In this document: positions 61,186 through 64,000 of the stretch, one piece after another
Layout: each line of letters starts with the position of its first letter
Position numbering within the stretch: the stretch's first letter is position 1
Assembly (NCBI GenBank): GCA_037975125.1
Contig: CM075862.1
Location: forward strand, 17,918,283 to 17,982,282
Direction: 5' to 3'
Length of the DNA stretch: 64,000 bases
From: Latrodectus hesperus
Taxonomy: Eukaryota; Arthropoda; Arachnida; Araneae; Theridiidae
Notes under the pieces: generated by a model
Seen by the model: only the letters and a program-made list of their open reading frames with translations
Databases searched by the model: none
Told to the model about the DNA's origin: nothing
Program-made: the position numbers and the translations under genes

Positions 61186-63625
61186 TAATGTAAAACAAAA
61201 TGTATCATGAAAGTTAAACAAATTTTTTGCAAAAAAGCTTCAAGTAAGATAAAATTTTTGATGTAAAAAGTGAAAGCTGTTCAAAAACCATTAAATACAG
61301 AAGTAAAAAAGCTTTCAAAATAATATAGATATTGGTGAACAGTAAGAAACTTATAATAAATCGAATAACAATTTACTTATTAATTGCAATTAGATTAAAA
61401 ACTTAAGCATTTATAAAAATATCCCATTCTTAGTACGTATAAAATTTATAAATTAAAAAAGTGATATTATTTATTATATTACATGGGTACTATAAGTAAT
61501 TAATAATTTAATTTTTAATATTAAAGTAAAAAGATTTTAAAATCTTTTAAAAAAATATCAGGTATTAATTGTTTACATATCTTAAATAATTTTATAAAAA
61601 ACAATCAATGCAATGAAAGTATTATTTTTAAAGATATTATTACCTGACAGATATATTACCTTTATAAGAAATTTACACTGAAAATTTTTACTTCAAATTT
61701 CAATAAGTTTTTTTAGGAAATGTTTGACAAAATTTTATTGACAAGTAATTAAAATCCTTAAAAATTTGTCAATCATAGTTTTATATTTCTACAACCAATT
61801 GAGCTAACATATTTCTCTCCAAACACTTACAACAAAGGTAAATATTAGATACTATGTTTTTATGAGTCGTAGTATTCAATAGTTTTTCAGGTACACCTAA
61901 CCTACAAGAGACTGAACTTTTGTTCTGGAATTCCATAAAAACTGATACCGTCTCTATCAGTCAAAATCAAACTCATTACTTTTCAATCGCAAAATTCATG
62001 CCTATCAATTACTCTACAAAACTCCCTATCTAATCAAGACATGCATCTAGGTGCTAGTACTATAGTGGCACCATAAACAGAGAAAACAAAACATACATGT
62101 ATTGTTCATATATTCATATATGTTCTTAGATTAAGAATCACTTCTACTATTTTTATACTATAACAAGCATGAGGGGAAGTGTTTCCCAAATCAGAAGTTT
62201 GGATATCAAACTAATAAATACTTAAAAAGTAGTATATATTCTTGTAAAATAATTTATTTACATTTTATTTTAAGAGTATTATAATAAATTGATTCAGGTT
62301 ATTTTGTTTGGAATTGTATCATTTAAAGTTTACTCTACTTAAGATTGTAATATCAAGAAAGCATTGGTTTGTAAAATTTCGAATGTTAATTTTTGTCCCT
62401 GAAGATCAACTAAACTGGAACAATGCACAATAAAGGTGCTTTTTAATACAGTTTTACTACTGGACACATTTTTTTTTACAACTACTTATATATCTTTTTA
62501 AATGTGTACAAGCACATATGAATTGAATGCTTTCAATAAAACTTAATTTCTCTTTGTTTTTAATTAATCTTCTGAAAAAATCAGGTGAACGTAATTACTA
62601 CTAATTTTACTCATTAAAATAGGAATACATTATGGGAAAGAAAAAAAAATGGATAGAAATGTTTTTAATGTATAGTATTCATGCTTCGAGTCTAAAAAAA
62701 TGACATTAAAAAAAAACTATTTTATTTTAAAAAATTAAACTTAAAATATGAAAATTTCCTAAGAAATTCAATGCACTAAAATAATATTTCACAATTATCT
62801 TTGAAATAATATATTTTTGACCATCTTCTAAAAAATATGAATATTAGGGAATAAAAATCGAAAACACAAATATTATAACTATTTTGGTTAAAAATTGATA
62901 TTTGAATTTTGCTTTTTTAAAAAATATTCTCTGAAAAATTAAAAAATAGAAATAATTAGAAAAATCTATTGAAGATAAGTAGTTTACAAATAGTAAAATC
63001 AACATAATTTTAACAATTTTTTATTACATTATGTATTTTCATAAAAATAATTAGATACAGATAATTTATTTCCTATGCAGTTTGAAATGTACAGGGAAAA
63101 AAATCATAATGTTCTAAAATAAAAATTACAAATAGATAATTTTTAAGCAAATTATTCAGTAATAATTATGGGTAATAATTTCAAAGGCACACTATACCAA
63201 CTTCTACATATTCACTAAGTTTTAATTTCTATGTTTTTTATAGATAAATTCTTACAACAAGTATAAAAGAACAGAGTTTTGACTCATATTATAGTAAATT
63301 TCAATCAAAACACACAAAGAATTAACATGTGGACTTAAATTATTACATTCATGAGTAAACTAACTTTTAAAACATTGATTTCCCTATCTTTAAGTGGTGA
63401 ATCTGACCAATGATCAGTAAAAATTCATAGATTTTTCACATTAAAAAAATATTTCATAATTATTTATATAGGAACTAAGATTTGACAAATCATTGTTATG
63501 ATTTCGCCAAATATTCAACATTGCTCCGATTAAACTAATGGAAAAGTAAAATTTACTGAAATTCTTCCTTCTGTAAACACGCATCTTTAACAACTCATGA
63601 TTTATATATTTAAAAGAATTTTAAC
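61186..63625. other. AT-rich DNA, no gene seen
   Basis: A less AT-rich patch at about 61800-62100 has no recognised motif. Nothing else is supported. Confidence 0.55.
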
Positions 63626-64000
63626 TTACCTTAATATGGTATAAGTTTGGTATCCCCATGTATATTTCTTGCCAAATTTAGCGCCCTTTGTTTTTATTAT
63701 AATGTTGCCAAATTCAGTTTTTGCTACTTCTCAGATTTTTTAGTTGCCAGATTTTTTTCTCGTGTTTTACATCATTTTTACGGCATATATATGCTTCTTT
63801 TAAGTGGCAACAGCATTTTTAGTTTCACTTCGCATATTTAGTACAATTTGCATTTTTGCCTTTCGCTTTTTTATCGAATGTAAAGCGCGGCAATTTAAAT
63901 CTTGTTTTTTCAAATATATTTTTTTTTCATTTCCGATGTAGCGCGGTATATAAATATTGTTCTTATATTCACAATTTTTAGTTCGCTGTGGATATAGTGC
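63626..64000. promoter_or_regulatory. Possible transcript start region at window edge
   Basis: On the minus strand ATATTAAG is followed by GTAAGTTA, a strong donor with its junction at 63632/63631, as if a 5' UTR exon ended here. The block has several CpGs. A TTGCCA motif recurs at 63669, 63705 and 63744 (36 and 39 bp apart). The plus strand has two GCGCGG-plus-TAAAT motifs, at about 63886 and 63943. The latter reads GCGCGGTATATAAAT and resembles a TATA box. It could be the first exon of NEK6/7 or the start of a gene beyond the window. Confidence 0.3.

Noticed and set aside
1..64000. CRISPR arrays, bacterial operons, riboswitches or a phage-like island
   Set aside because: None of the expected repeat-spacer patterns, ribosome binding sites or gene packing is present; the genes are clearly spliced animal genes.

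Overview
The window is strongly AT-rich, single-copy eukaryotic DNA. It holds genes with phase-consistent GT-AG introns, an innexin (a gap-junction family used by protostome animals), Tc1/mariner transposons, jockey-like LINE ends and many tRNA-derived SINEs. This points to an arthropod. The AT-rich, SINE- and mariner-rich background would suit an arachnid such as a spider, but that is an inference and the sequence does not prove it.

Layout. Positions 1-20,641 contain no gene I can support. They hold decayed and younger transposable elements: an old LINE RNase H remnant (603-985), a young truncated LINE end with a perfect target-site duplication (1711-2106), a dead mariner-like element (3988-5312), a SINE (5893-6310), an A-tailed retroposon (7063-7337), a SINE beside a LINE reverse-transcriptase relic (10521-11100) and a dead Tc1-like element (15240-16778). 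Positions 20,642-34,553 are a complete seven-exon SURF1 gene (cytochrome c oxidase assembly, 271 residues). Its first three introns each carry one retroposon. A single-exon innexin (402 residues) follows 0.56 kb downstream on the same strand. After about 6 kb of AT-rich DNA comes an intronless 286-residue two-pass membrane protein that I do not recognise (42,657-43,517). Positions 43,518-50,351 are repeats and AT-rich DNA, including a 43-unit TA array. Positions 50,484-57,619 on the minus strand are a complete eight-exon NEK6/NEK7-type mitotic kinase (299 residues). Upstream of the kinase lie a 500-N assembly gap, a promoter-like nested inverted repeat near 58.9 kb and more SINEs.

How the genes relate. 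SURF1 (mitochondrial), innexin (cell-cell channel), the unknown membrane protein and NEK6/7 (centrosome and spindle kinase) share no obvious pathway. I see no operon or functional cluster, and no evidence for a wholly new multi-gene system. The observations most worth following are: the unrecognised membrane protein; two nearly identical LINE ends with 12-13 bp target-site duplications, which mark a recently mobile family; a tandem duplication across the stop codon of the NEK gene, leaving a second decayed copy of its C-terminal codons in the 3' UTR; a 33-base poly-T tract serving as the polypyrimidine tract of the last NEK exon; and a nested inverted repeat with NRF1- and CCAAT-like motifs upstream of NEK.
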